DNA of 64,000 nt from Abditibacterium sp. (GCA_030448265.1 JAUJNG010000009.1:117189-181188); one strand, 5' to 3'. Shown: positions 9,948 through 18,712, counted from the first letter of the stretch. Notes: a model not told the origin generated them from the letters alone. Made by a program: numbers and translations.

Positions 9948-10190
9948 AAAAATGAAAAAATGATGGCGAAAACACTGTGCCGCTTCGAATCAAAGCGATA
10001 TTAACAAGCGTTTTATGAAAGCTATGGCCGCTATTTTAGCGTGTAAACCCAAAAAATAAAAGTCGCTCCCAAAGCGGCCCCAAATCGAAGGCGGCGCGCA
10101 GAGCGACTTTCAAGCCACGAAAGCAAGGTTTTGGCCCCCTGCCCGACGCAGAGTCCGCCTCGCCCCCGACGCGAGGTTGTTCGAGCGCGT
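9948..10190. other. Intergenic spacer between the two exopolysaccharide genes
   Basis: About 240 bp without a gene. It probably holds the leader and promoter of the TPR gene. An A/T-rich stretch lies around 9950-10050. A gcgcg/cgagc-rich segment near 10165-10195 could fold just after the glycosyltransferase stop, but I see no clean terminator. Confidence 0.4.
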
Positions 10191-13100
10191 TTAGCGCTCG
10201 CTCCCCTGCCCGCCTTTCTCCGCAGTCTCCTCGTAGCGCAGGCGCACCGTGGTTTCGAAGACGTTACGCATGATCGGCTGGTAAAAACCCCAGTAATAAT
10301 GCTCCGGCGCGCCGCCAAAACGACGCGAAAGCACCGCCTCGACACCGCCCAGAGCGGGAAAATTGGTAGCGATTGACGAAACAGTGGAATAACCAGAAGC
10401 ATCGCCCACCATATAGAGGGAGCGCAGTTCGCCGCGCGAAGTGTCGCCGTCGCGCCCCGCCACCGCCGCCGGAAAGATCAGGCTTTTGCCATCGGGCGCG
10501 ATGTAGCGAGCGGGAAAACCGGCCTCCTGAAGCCGTCTGGCCGCCGAGGGCGCGACCGAAAGCCGGTAGTTCGCCAGAACCCGCCCGCCCTCTTGCACGG
10601 TGAGAATGTCGAACCAGTTGCGCGCCGGAGTCTGCGCCGCGACGCCGCGCAACAGCGGGTCGTCGGCGATTTTGGCGTCTTTCGACGGCTCGATGAGCGC
10701 CAGTTCGCCGTCGCCGTTCAACGGTTCTCCCAGTTCATCGCTCAGGATGGCGACCGGCGCAGGCACCGGCAGCGTTTTGAAAACGCCCGTCGCCGCGTCG
10801 AAAACGGGGCTGGGCGCGTCGGCGTAGAAAACGAAACCGCGCCCGCTCGGCTCGGTCGCCTTGCCGCCGTTGCGCCGCGTCAGTTCGTCGCGCACCCGTT
10901 TCCAGAGTGCGTAATTGTAGTTTTTCTCGTCCGCGAAATTCTGCACGTAATGCCCATACCAGCCGGTGTAGGAAACGCGCAGCAGCCTTTCGAGGCGCGC
11001 TGCCGCCTCGGCCTGGCGCGCGCTGAGGGTGTTGAAAACCCTCATGTCCTGCAAAACGCGCAGTTTGGCTTCGGCATCGACGACGGCGCCGCGCGCGTCC
11101 TCGACTCGTCCCCGCGCGACCGAAATGCGCCGGAAATCGCCCGAATTTTGCGCGACGCGCAGCGCGGCGAACGCGGCGGGAAAGGTCTGGCGATTGAGCC
11201 GCGTGATGCGGACGCGCTGGGATTCAATCGCGGCCTCCAACTGCGCGGGCGAGATGACGCTGCCTGGGCGCGTCGGAAAACCGAGCGAATTCCATTCGGC
11301 CATTACCAGCCCACCGCTGCGCGCGAAGGCTTCGATGGCGTCAATTTCGGGCGCCGTCAGGCCGCGCCGCCGGTTGCGATAGCGAATCGAACGCTTGGTT
11401 TCGAGATCGACTTCCAGATATTCGCCGAAAACATCGGCCAGATAAATCGCGCCTGGCGTCTTCAACTCGCGCGGCAGAGGACGGTCGGAACCGTAAATCA
11501 CCGGCACGCTCCCCGCCACTTCCTGACGCGGCGCCGCCTGCGGATCGGGCACGAAGCCGTAATAATCGAGATTGAGGTCGTAATTGGTGCGCTCGCCGCC
11601 CGATGGCCCAAAGGTAGGCTGCTTGGCCACTTTGAGATGATTGAGCGTCCAGGTGAGCGCGCGATGCTGGCGCGAGTCCTCGCCCAGTGTCCGATCCACG
11701 ATGGAAACGTTGACCGGATGAACCGGCGCCAGATTCCAGGCGGTGATTTTCCACACTACAAACGCCATGAAAATGACGCTCAAACTCATCCCCACGCGCC
11801 ACACGCGGCGCAGGGTGACCGGATTTTTCAAGCCGTCGAGCATCGGCTGCGGGAGCGGATGGCGCTCCTTGGTCATGTCGTCGAAAAAGCGTTTTTCGGT
11901 TCCGTCGCGCATGGGCCGGTTGAGCAGGAAAATCCCCGAAAGCATCCAGCCGTTGTAAAGCGCCCACAGCGTGTTGATGACCACCGCCGTGTTGTCGTAT
12001 TCTGATCCCATCACCAAACGGTAAATACCGATTGCGGCGCCCGAAAATGAGAGTGTCAGCATCAATAACTGTGGCCACAGCGATTTCCAGGGAATGCGCC
12101 CGCCCACGCCCTTGGGCGTCACGCTAAAAGGCCGTTTTTGATTGAGAAGAACCGAAATCCCCGACGCGATGTAAATCGGAAACGAAAGAAAACCGATCTG
12201 CTGTCCCAGAGCGATTTCGTTGGCCTTATATCCCAGATACTTCATCCCGCTATAAAACATATTGAGCGTGAAGAACATATAGGGCACGAAGATCACCATA
12301 TAGGTGAACATATCGTTGCGAAGCGGCTTGATGTTGAAAAAGAAATACAAAATCGGCAGCAACATATAAATAATGTTGATAAAGCCGATCCAGTAATAGG
12401 TCGCCGAAAGCATGTATTCCCACCACTGCCCGAAGCGCAAAGCGCGCGGGTTTTTGAGGAATACCCTGATAAAAGAGCGCGCCGTGCCCATCGTGCCGAA
12501 CGACCAGCGGCTCTGCTGCATGAAGTAGGCGGTGAGGTTTTCCGGCGCCATCGAGTAGGCGTAAACCTTGTTGAGAAACAGCGAATCCCAGCCTCTGCAA
12601 TGGAGATAAAACGAGGTCGCGAAATCTTCGGTCACGTTTTCTTCATCGAAGCCGCCGATCTCTTCGAGCGCGGCGCGGCGCAAAATCACGTTGGTGCCGC
12701 AGCAAAACGCGGCGCGCGAATAGGATTTGCCTTCGCAGATAAATTCGAAGAAGACGTTTTGCTGGCGCGTCGCCGCGAGCGCGACGTGGGAAATTTGCTC
12801 GTTGGCGTAATATTGCGGCGTCTGCAAAAATGCCAGTTTGGGATTGGAATGGATCTGCGGCATACATTCGCGCAGAAAATTGGTGGTCGGCAGGGCGTCG
12901 GCGTCGAAAACCGCGAGATAGGGCGCCTCCATCTCGGGCAGGTAGTCGTTGATGGCGCCCGCTTTATAACCGCGACGGTTGGTGCGCTGCACGCATTTCA
13001 CGCCGTATTTCTCGGCGATGGCGCGCGAGGCTTCGCGGTTGGCTTCCTTGGTCGAATCGTCGAGAATCACCACATCTTTGTTGGGATAATTGAGCGCCAC

Positions 13101-13568
13101 CACCGCCGCGACGGTTTCTTCCAGCAGTTCGGGCGGCTCGTTGAAGGCGGTGATGAGACACGCGACGGCGGGCGATTCGGACGAAGCAAACAGGGGCGCG
13201 CGCGCCGAGCGATAGCCCCACAGCGCCTTGATCACCAGGTTGGAATAGCCAAAGCCCTGAACGATCAAAAACACCAGACTAAACAGCAAGGCCCCCGCCG
13301 TGAGCGCGTCGAAGATGGTGTAGTCGCGGGTGGTAAAAATCTGCGTGACCAGGGTGACGACGTAAAAAACTGTGAGCGTCATGCCCAGCACGGTGAGCGC
13401 GAGGATTTTGCGCCGCGCGCGCTCATCGGGAACCGCTTTCCCCCTGTCGCGGGCCGCCATGCGCGAGCGCACGCCGCGCGCACTTTTGGAGCGGCGCCGT
13501 GCCACTTCGTCGAGATGGCCAGGGCGCAGGTCGGCGCCCACGGAGGCGAATTTGTTTTTGGTTGCCAC
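10191..13568 (-). CDS. Cellulose-synthase-like GT2 glycosyltransferase with a large C-terminal extracytoplasmic domain
   Basis: An inner-membrane processive beta-glycosyltransferase. The order is: basic N terminus, two membrane helices (about residues 50-110), a GT2 domain with ILDDS (about 168), DAD (about 218), FCCGTN (about 291), TED (about 312) and QQSRW (about 351), then a block of membrane helices to about residue 610. These are the D,D,D,QxxRW residues of BcsA-type synthases that use UDP-sugars. I see no clear PilZ RxxxR signature. Instead there are about 510 extra residues after the last helix, including GLTAPEIDAIEAFARSGG, which resembles a Rossmann or amidotransferase-like fold. The start is GTG, with AGGT upstream. 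The partner export gene follows on the same strand. Polymer identity is unknown. Confidence 0.88.
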   Translation of the reverse strand: MATKNKFASVGADLRPGHLDEVARRRSKSARGVRSRMAARDRGKAVPDERARRKILALTVLGMTLTVFYVVTLVTQIFTTRDYTIFDALTAGALLFSLVFLIVQGFGYSNLVIKALWGYRSARAPLFASSESPAVACLITAFNEPPELLEETVAAVVALNYPNKDVVILDDSTKEANREASRAIAEKYGVKCVQRTNRRGYKAGAINDYLPEMEAPYLAVFDADALPTTNFLRECMPQIHSNPKLAFLQTPQYYANEQISHVALAATRQQNVFFEFICEGKSYSRAAFCCGTNVILRRAALEEIGGFDEENVTEDFATSFYLHCRGWDSLFLNKVYAYSMAPENLTAYFMQQSRWSFGTMGTARSFIRVFLKNPRALRFGQWWEYMLSATYYWIGFINIIYMLLPILYFFFNIKPLRNDMFTYMVIFVPYMFFTLNMFYSGMKYLGYKANEIALGQQIGFLSFPIYIASGISVLLNQKRPFSVTPKGVGGRIPWKSLWPQLLMLTLSFSGAAIGIYRLVMGSEYDNTAVVINTLWALYNGWMLSGIFLLNRPMRDGTEKRFFDDMTKERHPLPQPMLDGLKNPVTLRRVWRVGMSLSVIFMAFVVWKITAWNLAPVHPVNVSIVDRTLGEDSRQHRALTWTLNHLKVAKQPTFGPSGGERTNYDLNLDYYGFVPDPQAAPRQEVAGSVPVIYGSDRPLPRELKTPGAIYLADVFGEYLEVDLETKRSIRYRNRRRGLTAPEIDAIEAFARSGGLVMAEWNSLGFPTRPGSVISPAQLEAAIESQRVRITRLNRQTFPAAFAALRVAQNSGDFRRISVARGRVEDARGAVVDAEAKLRVLQDMRVFNTLSARQAEAAARLERLLRVSYTGWYGHYVQNFADEKNYNYALWKRVRDELTRRNGGKATEPSGRGFVFYADAPSPVFDAATGVFKTLPVPAPVAILSDELGEPLNGDGELALIEPSKDAKIADDPLLRGVAAQTPARNWFDILTVQEGGRVLANYRLSVAPSAARRLQEAGFPARYIAPDGKSLIFPAAVAGRDGDTSRGELRSLYMVGDASGYSTVSSIATNFPALGGVEAVLSRRFGGAPEHYYWGFYQPIMRNVFETTVRLRYEETAEKGGQGSER

Positions 13569-13699
13569 GAGATATTACCTGTTCTTTCAACTGGGTAGTT
13601 TGGGTTAGTTTGGCGGGCTGAGAAAGCGCAGAAGGGTCAAAAAGCGAACAGAAACCGGAATGAAATGACAAACTGCCGCTTCCACGTCATTCTAAAGCT

Positions 13700-14836
13700 A
13701 TGCCCACTTCTCTTCTTTCCGGCCTCGATGCTCTTTTGAGCGGCCATGAAACAACGCTTTTCGACCGGCTCCAAGCCCAAAAAATCGGACTTTTGACCAA
13801 TCAGACCGGCCTGACGCGGGAAAATCGGCCCGCATTAGAGGCCCTGCGCGATGCACCCTTCAACATCCTCGCCCTTTTCTCGCCCGAACACGGGATCGAG
13901 GGCAATTTGGAAGGCAAAATCGAGTCGTCCCAGACCGAAGAGGGCTTGCCGATCCACTCGCTTTACGGTCAAACGCGCCGCCCGACGCCCGAAATGCTCC
14001 ACGATCTGGGCGCCGTCGTGTGCGACTTGCAGGACGTGGGCGCCCGCTTCTACACCTACGCCGCGACGATTTTCGAAGTCTTGGAAGCCTGCGCGCCTCT
14101 GGGCATCGCGGTCGTGATTCTGGATCGCCCCAATCCCCTGGGCGGAACAACCGTCGAAGGCCCGCTCCTCGACGCCGATTTAACCAGTTTCGTCGCGCCC
14201 GCGCCACTTCCCGTCACACACGGCATGACGCTGGGCGAACTGGCGCTCTTTTACCGCGACAGCAAAGGTTTGGATGTCGGGATCGAAGTCGCGCGCGTTC
14301 AAGGCTGGCGGCGCGAGATGGGGTGGAACGAAACCGGACTGCAGTGGCATCGCCCCTCGCCAAATTTGCCCGATTTTCAAAGCGCCGCGTGGTATCCAGG
14401 TTTGTGCATGCTCGAATTTTCCGGCGTGGCCGTCGGGCGCGGGACGGACGCGCCCTTTCAAATTCTGGCCACGCCCGATTTCGAAGCCGAGAAATTCATC
14501 GAACATTTCGCCTCCGATGAAGAGATTCGCGCCGAAGCCACCGAAGTCACACCGGCCCACGCCACCTTTGCGGGCGAAAGGTGTCGCGGCGTGCGCTTTT
14601 CACATCCGCAGGGCTTTCCGCAACGGCCCGTCGAATTCGGGCTTCGCGTCATGGCGGCACTGCGCGCTTCGCATCCCGATTTTTCGCGCCCAAATTGGGA
14701 CAAAGCCGCGAGGTTGTTGGGCAATCGCGCCGTTCTAGACGCGCTGTGGGAAGGCGATTTGGAGTTTGCACTCGAAAAAGCGCGCGCCGACGGCGAGGAG
14801 TTTCGACGCACGCGCGCGCCGTTTTTGTTGTATTGA
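13700..14836 (+). CDS. namZ: NamZ-type exo-beta-N-acetylmuramidase (DUF1343)
   Basis: 378 residues with the full set of DUF1343 signatures: GLLTNQTG, FSPEHGIEG, YGQTRRPTPEML, DLQDVGARFYTY, ILDRPNPLGG and WHRPSPNLP. In Bacillus subtilis this family (NamZ) removes non-reducing terminal MurNAc from peptidoglycan fragments in cell-wall recycling. No convincing signal peptide is visible (MPTSLLSGLDALLSGH), so it may be cytoplasmic here or secreted by another route. It is divergent from the glycosyltransferase gene. The gene symbol is by family only. Confidence 0.9.
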   Translation: MPTSLLSGLDALLSGHETTLFDRLQAQKIGLLTNQTGLTRENRPALEALRDAPFNILALFSPEHGIEGNLEGKIESSQTEEGLPIHSLYGQTRRPTPEMLHDLGAVVCDLQDVGARFYTYAATIFEVLEACAPLGIAVVILDRPNPLGGTTVEGPLLDADLTSFVAPAPLPVTHGMTLGELALFYRDSKGLDVGIEVARVQGWRREMGWNETGLQWHRPSPNLPDFQSAAWYPGLCMLEFSGVAVGRGTDAPFQILATPDFEAEKFIEHFASDEEIRAEATEVTPAHATFAGERCRGVRFSHPQGFPQRPVEFGLRVMAALRASHPDFSRPNWDKAARLLGNRAVLDALWEGDLEFALEKARADGEEFRRTRAPFLLY

Positions 14837-14879
14837 GATTGAGTTTCGCGGCGCGAAGCGTTGCATCCAAATTGAGCAA

Positions 14880-15128
14880 ATGAACAAAGATTACGAAATC
14901 GTCTACACGGTAACCGATTACTGGGATGGGCCGCGTAGAGGCACGGCAAATTACAAAGGCGCTCCTCACTTCTACGAATCTTTATTTGATGAAAAGGCAG
15001 ATGACTGGTCAGACACGTTTCTTCTCACGCCCATGGACGAAGAAACGTTCAAGTTGGTGCTGGAAGATTGGGAGATATGGAAAAGGTGGGAGCAGGCATA
15101 TTATAAGAACAAATCGCACCTGTGTTAG
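14880..15128 (+). CDS. Small conserved hypothetical protein (82 residues)
   Basis: Starts at the ATG at 14880, 44 bp after namZ; the open frame extends further upstream but only over namZ coding sequence. The protein has DYWDGPRRGTANYKG and APHFYES near the N terminus, a pattern I recall from small uncharacterised bacterial proteins, followed by a Trp/Glu-rich helix. No function assigned. Confidence 0.6.
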   Translation: MNKDYEIVYTVTDYWDGPRRGTANYKGAPHFYESLFDEKADDWSDTFLLTPMDEETFKLVLEDWEIWKRWEQAYYKNKSHLC

Positions 15129-15246
15129 CAAGAAGTTCCGAATTTGGCTCTGAAAACGTAATCGAGGTTAAGGCAGATTTCAAAGGAGAGAAATCAGGAG
15201 AACCGACAGCCGTGCGTTGGTTCACGAGTTAGCGGCGAAGTGCATC

Positions 15247-15897
15247 CTACCACAAGTTCCCAACAAACAACCCTACGTCCCGCTTCAACTCCAACCCCAA
15301 CAGCCGCATGAACTCGCTCCGTTCCACTTCGCGCGCCCCGAATTCCGCGAAATGCGGCGTCATCATCTGACAATCGAGCCAACTCGCGCCGCGCGACTGG
15401 AGATGCTCGACCAGCCAAACCAGCGCCGCTTTGCTGGCGTTCGATTCGCGGAAAAACATCGACTCGCCACAAAAATAAGCGCCGAAACTGACTCCATAAA
15501 GTCCGCCGACAAGTTCGCCGCCTCGCCACGCCTCGACGCTGTGGGCGTGTCCCATTTGGTGCAGTTGGCCGTAGGCGCGCAGCATCGCGGCGTTGATCCA
15601 GGTGCCGCTTTCGCCCCTGCGCGGTGCGGCGCAGCCGCGCATTACCTCGCCAAACGCGGTATCGACGCGAATTTCAAACGGATGGTGCTTCAAAAAGCGG
15701 CGCAGACGGCTGCCGACGTGGAACTCATCGCAAAAAAGCAGCGCGCGCTGCGGCGGCGCGAACCACAAAAGCGGCGCGCCTCGGTGCGGCCAGGGGAAAA
15801 TGCCGCCGCAGTAGGCGTGGCGCAGAGTCGTGGGCGACAACACGCCGCCCCAGCACAAAACGCCGTCTTCATCAGCTCGTTCAACCGGCGGGAACAT
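15247..15897 (-). CDS. aat: Leucyl/phenylalanyl-tRNA--protein transferase
   Basis: Transfers Leu or Phe from aminoacyl-tRNA to proteins with N-terminal Arg or Lys, making N-degrons for ClpS/ClpAP. Family signatures are clear: GGIFPWP, WFAPPQRALL, TWINAAMLRAY, HAHSVEAW, GGLYGVSFGAYFCGESMF, ASKAALVWL and DCQMMTPHFAEFGA. At 216 residues the length is usual. The start overlaps the 3' end of lgt by 17 bp. Confidence 0.95.
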   Translation of the reverse strand: MFPPVERADEDGVLCWGGVLSPTTLRHAYCGGIFPWPHRGAPLLWFAPPQRALLFCDEFHVGSRLRRFLKHHPFEIRVDTAFGEVMRGCAAPRRGESGTWINAAMLRAYGQLHQMGHAHSVEAWRGGELVGGLYGVSFGAYFCGESMFFRESNASKAALVWLVEHLQSRGASWLDCQMMTPHFAEFGAREVERSEFMRLLGLELKRDVGLFVGNLW

Positions 15898-16843
15898 GGG
15901 GCGATTGCGGATTGCGGATTGCGGATTGCGGATTGGAACGGCGCGACAGCACCAAATAAAGCGGCACTAAAATCATTAGGCCGAGAATCGAGGCCAGTTG
16001 CGCGCGCGTGAGCCATTCGAGGCCAAAAGCGAGCGGCGCCGTCGCGCCGGAGCGAAAAATTTCCATGATGAAACGCTCAATTGCGTAAAACGCGAGCAGA
16101 ATCACCGCGAGCTGGCCAGGAAAACGATTGAACGCCGGTTTGGTGCGAATGCTCCACATCACCGCGAAAAGAAGCAGGCCCAGAAACGTTGAGTAAAGCT
16201 GCGCCGGATGACTGGGCGGCGTCAAAATCGCGCGGTTGACTTCATCGGGAAAGCGAAATCCCCACAGTAAATCGGTGGGATGGCCGTAGCAGCAGCCGTT
16301 CATGAAACAGCCGATGCGCCCGACGGCGTAGCCCAGAAACATTCCTGGCGCCACACAGTCGCACAGCGTGCCGAAGGGCACTTTGCGGCTCCACGAAAAA
16401 TAGGCGAGCGTTCCCAAAGCGCCCACGATAGCGCCGTGAAAAGAGAGTCCGCCGTTCCAGATTTGCAGAAATTCGCCGAAGCCGCGCCACTGGTCGGGAT
16501 AAACCAGAAAATAAAGCGCGCGGCACAGCACAATCGAAACCAGCAGTAGCGGCATCGCGGCGTCGAGGATGATATTAGGATCGTAGCCGCGCCGTTTGGC
16601 TTCGAGGCACGCCAGATAGGTGGAAAGAAAAAATCCGACGACCAGAAACAGCCCGTAGGAATGGAGCGTGATGCTCTGGCGGCTCCACAGCGCCGCCAAA
16701 AACGCGGCGCCGAAAGCAAAAACGAGTGGCGCGGCGTTTTTGAGGCGCACCGAGGCCGCGCCTCCAAGGAGAAAAGCCACCACGGCGATGGGAATCAAAA
16801 ACGAGGTGGGTAGCGCGGGAACGACGGCTAAAATGGGACGCAT
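15881..16843 (-). CDS. lgt: Prolipoprotein diacylglyceryl transferase
   Basis: Integral inner-membrane enzyme that moves diacylglycerol from phosphatidylglycerol to the lipobox Cys of prolipoproteins. The sequence has FHGAIVGALG with the essential His, and the Lgt signature GRIGCFMNGCCYGHP (about residues 177-190), plus multiple helices. The start overlaps the lspA stop by one base (TAATG), so lspA-lgt are coupled, matching their consecutive roles. The last 20 or so residues, with two RNPQS/SNPQS copies, are encoded by a heptamer repeat (gcggatt), suggesting the original stop was lost into repeat DNA. Confidence 0.95.
   Translation of the reverse strand: MRPILAVVPALPTSFLIPIAVVAFLLGGAASVRLKNAAPLVFAFGAAFLAALWSRQSITLHSYGLFLVVGFFLSTYLACLEAKRRGYDPNIILDAAMPLLLVSIVLCRALYFLVYPDQWRGFGEFLQIWNGGLSFHGAIVGALGTLAYFSWSRKVPFGTLCDCVAPGMFLGYAVGRIGCFMNGCCYGHPTDLLWGFRFPDEVNRAILTPPSHPAQLYSTFLGLLLFAVMWSIRTKPAFNRFPGQLAVILLAFYAIERFIMEIFRSGATAPLAFGLEWLTRAQLASILGLMILVPLYLVLSRRSNPQSAIRNPQSPHVPAG
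15902..15937. repeat. Tandem gcggatt heptamer repeat inside the lgt 3' end
   Basis: About four to five consecutive copies of the 7-mer gcggatt. The same motif (two copies) occurs at 16847-16858 at the 3' end of lspA, so both proteins end in NPQS-type residues. Confidence 0.8.
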
Positions 16844-17313
16844 TAGGATTGCGGATTGGGGCGCGTCAGAAACATCGAGACCAGCATCAAAATCACGCCG
16901 ACGGTGAGCGCGCTATCGGCGATGTTGAAGACGGGAAAGGTTTGTAAAAACGGCCAGGGCGTGTCGAGATCGAAAAAATCGGTCACATGACCAAACACAA
17001 TTCGGTCGATGAGGTTCCCGACCGCACCGCCAAGAATCAGCCCGAAACCCGTCGCCGCGAGTTTGCCGCGCGCCACCACTTCGCGCGCCGAGGCCGCAAT
17101 GACGCCCACCACGACCAGGGTAAACGCGATGAGCAGCCATTTTTGGCCGCTCAACACGCCCCACGCCGCGCCGAAATTGCGAACGTGTTCGAGGTGAATC
17201 CAGCCAGGCCAAATTTCGAGACGCGCGCCTTCGGGCAACTGGGCGCGAATCCCTATTTTGGAAAGCTGGTCGGCGGTGAGACTAAAAATCGCGGCAAGGA
17301 AAAAAAGCGGCAT
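16843..17313 (-). CDS. lspA: Lipoprotein signal peptidase (signal peptidase II)
   Basis: Cleaves the signal peptide of lipidated prolipoproteins. 156 residues, four membrane helices. The two catalytic Asp regions are visible in GGAVGNLIDRI and FPVFNIADSALTVG, and an N-terminal ADQLSK motif is present. It lies first in an lspA-lgt-aat cluster with overlaps of 1 and 17 bp. Its last residues (RPNPQS) are encoded by the same gcggatt repeat seen in lgt. Confidence 0.95.
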   Translation of the reverse strand: MPLFFLAAIFSLTADQLSKIGIRAQLPEGARLEIWPGWIHLEHVRNFGAAWGVLSGQKWLLIAFTLVVVGVIAASAREVVARGKLAATGFGLILGGAVGNLIDRIVFGHVTDFFDLDTPWPFLQTFPVFNIADSALTVGVILMLVSMFLTRPNPQS

Positions 17314-17331
17314 AGCAAATGAGCGGGTATT

Positions 17332-18084
17332 TTATATCCTCGATGGGATTGAGTGTTGGTTTTCCCATTCCAATTCAATGTGAAAATTATCGAAATGGGG
17401 GTCGTCCAAACTCCCGCGCTGGCGGCAAATCAAGCGATGTTCTAGCCCGACGCCCTGCACCATCTGCCCTTCGGGAACGAGAAAACCCGCCGCCTGCATT
17501 CGAATCAGGCCGTTAAAAACCGGTTCCAGAGCGGCCACTTCTTCAGGTTTGACAGCGTGACAGCTTACGTCGGGACGCCCGAAAAGTCGCATTCCGCGCG
17601 TGTGAAGCCACACCCGTTCGCCTTCCATCGAAAGCAGAATCACGACGTGGCTGGTCGGCTCGAACGTCGCGCCCCAGAAGGTTTCGCGCCACTGGTGCGG
17701 CGCGAAAATTTGCAGGGTTTGCGGGTCGATGACGCCGGCACCGCCCCCATCGAGAAGCGCGGCGACCACGCCCAGAGTGTCGCGCAGATAATCGAGCGAA
17801 TCGGGATCGGGAACGTGTCCGAACACGCGCACGAACTGCGGCGCGGCAACGATGGCGGGCGCGGCGTCGGGATTCGATTCGCGCAAAATATCGCCCATCG
17901 CTGGGGCGAAACGGCTCCAGTCGTTGGGGAAGAGCTGCGCGGTTACGCCGTCGGGTAGCCCATCGCCGTATTTCGGGTCGGAAAGGTCGAGCCGCTTTTC
18001 AAAGCGCCCGCAGACTTCGAGGCAGACGCGCGCCTCGCCGCCGCCCGCGACCCAGCGCGAACGCGGCCACGAAACCGAGAGCAT
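17332..18084 (-). CDS. Conserved hypothetical protein (250 residues), coupled to a RAYT transposase
   Basis: I chose the ATG at 18084 because AGGAGG lies 4 bases upstream; the open frame extends further but only as the shadow of the upstream gene. It is soluble, with no signal peptide. It contains segments such as SHVVILLSMEGERVWLHTRG and ends in an acidic stretch. I do not recognise the family. Its start overlaps the stop of the RAYT transposase (TGATG), so the two may be co-translated. Confidence 0.65.
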   Translation of the reverse strand: MLSVSWPRSRWVAGGGEARVCLEVCGRFEKRLDLSDPKYGDGLPDGVTAQLFPNDWSRFAPAMGDILRESNPDAAPAIVAAPQFVRVFGHVPDPDSLDYLRDTLGVVAALLDGGGAGVIDPQTLQIFAPHQWRETFWGATFEPTSHVVILLSMEGERVWLHTRGMRLFGRPDVSCHAVKPEEVAALEPVFNGLIRMQAAGFLVPEGQMVQGVGLEHRLICRQRGSLDDPHFDNFHIELEWENQHSIPSRI

Positions 18085-18503
18085 CAAACCTCCTCCCCGC
18101 ACTCTTCCCACCGCGCGTGCGTGGTGCCCGCAGCGTGATGTTGTTTTTGGCCTTCGATGTAAGCGACAACGAGGGGGATTTGACGCCTGCCGATACCCAA
18201 AGCCGCATAGCCGTCTTGCCAGTCGAAAGCGTCTCCCAAAAGTTGAGCGCGGGCAAATGTCGAGGAAACACCCTTGCATTGTTTGGCGAGGTGCGAAATC
18301 GTCACCGTCACGGGGATTTGAAGCAGAAGATGAACGTGATCCGGCATTCCATTCAACGCCACAACCTCGCAGCCCCACTTTTCGGCCTGAGCGTGAATGC
18401 AGCGATGCACACGGCGTTCGATGCTCGCATCCTGCAAAAACGGCTCGCGGTTTTTGGTGGCCCAGACGTAATGAATGAACACTTCGATTTTGCTGCGGCG
18501 CAT
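18084..18503 (-). CDS. REP-associated tyrosine transposase (RAYT; IS200/IS605-like Y1 family)
   Basis: 139 residues from the ATG at 18503. The HUH motif is GMPDHVHLLLQIP, with the preceding beta strand FIHYVWATKNREPFL typical of the Y1 transposase fold. The expected nucleophilic Tyr lies in the C-terminal helix (VVAYIEGQKQHH). RAYTs are usually single-copy and domesticated, and act on REP/REPIN hairpins rather than their own ends. Here a perfect 55-bp inverted repeat sits 45 bp upstream of the start, supporting this assignment over a classical IS200 element. Confidence 0.85.
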   Translation of the reverse strand: MRRSKIEVFIHYVWATKNREPFLQDASIERRVHRCIHAQAEKWGCEVVALNGMPDHVHLLLQIPVTVTISHLAKQCKGVSSTFARAQLLGDAFDWQDGYAALGIGRRQIPLVVAYIEGQKQHHAAGTTHARWEECGEEV

Positions 18504-18547
18504 AGAGTTCCTTTGTGGATGGTTCACTGTGTATCGGATAAGAAAAC

Positions 18548-18708
18548 GGGGATATAAAATCCCCGCCTGGTGAGCCTTCGGCTGGGCGTGCTTCGCACGC
18601 ATCCATACTGCAATTCCAACCATTTCACTGCTGTGGACACCTTAACTGCCACGATGCGTGCGAAGCACGCCCAGCCGAAGGCTCACCAGGCGGGGATTTT
18701 ATATCCCC
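18548..18708. repeat. REPIN-like element: perfect 55-bp inverted repeat beside the RAYT gene
   Basis: Left arm 18548-18602 and right arm 18654-18708 are perfect complements, with a 51-base spacer. Each arm itself contains small palindromes: ggggatataaaatcccc, agccttcggct and gcgtgcttcgcacgc. This is the two-REPs-in-inverse-orientation layout of a REPIN. The right arm ends 5 bp before the ileS stop at 18713. Confidence 0.9.
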
Positions 18709-18712
18709 GACT

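Noticed and set aside
10593..13598. Two long plus-strand frames opposite the GT2 gene (470 and 486 residues)
   Set aside because: Antisense shadows; GT2 catalytic motifs are on the minus strand.
15902..15937. Tandem 7-mer repeat considered as a CRISPR or phase-variation tract
   Set aside because: No spacers and no regular larger unit; only four or five copies at a gene end, so simple repeat DNA.
17332..18606. A 424-residue minus-strand frame covering the DUF gene and the region of the RAYT gene
   Set aside because: Its N-terminal 170 or so residues are the shadow of the RAYT transposase in another frame; the true start with AGGAGG is at 18084.
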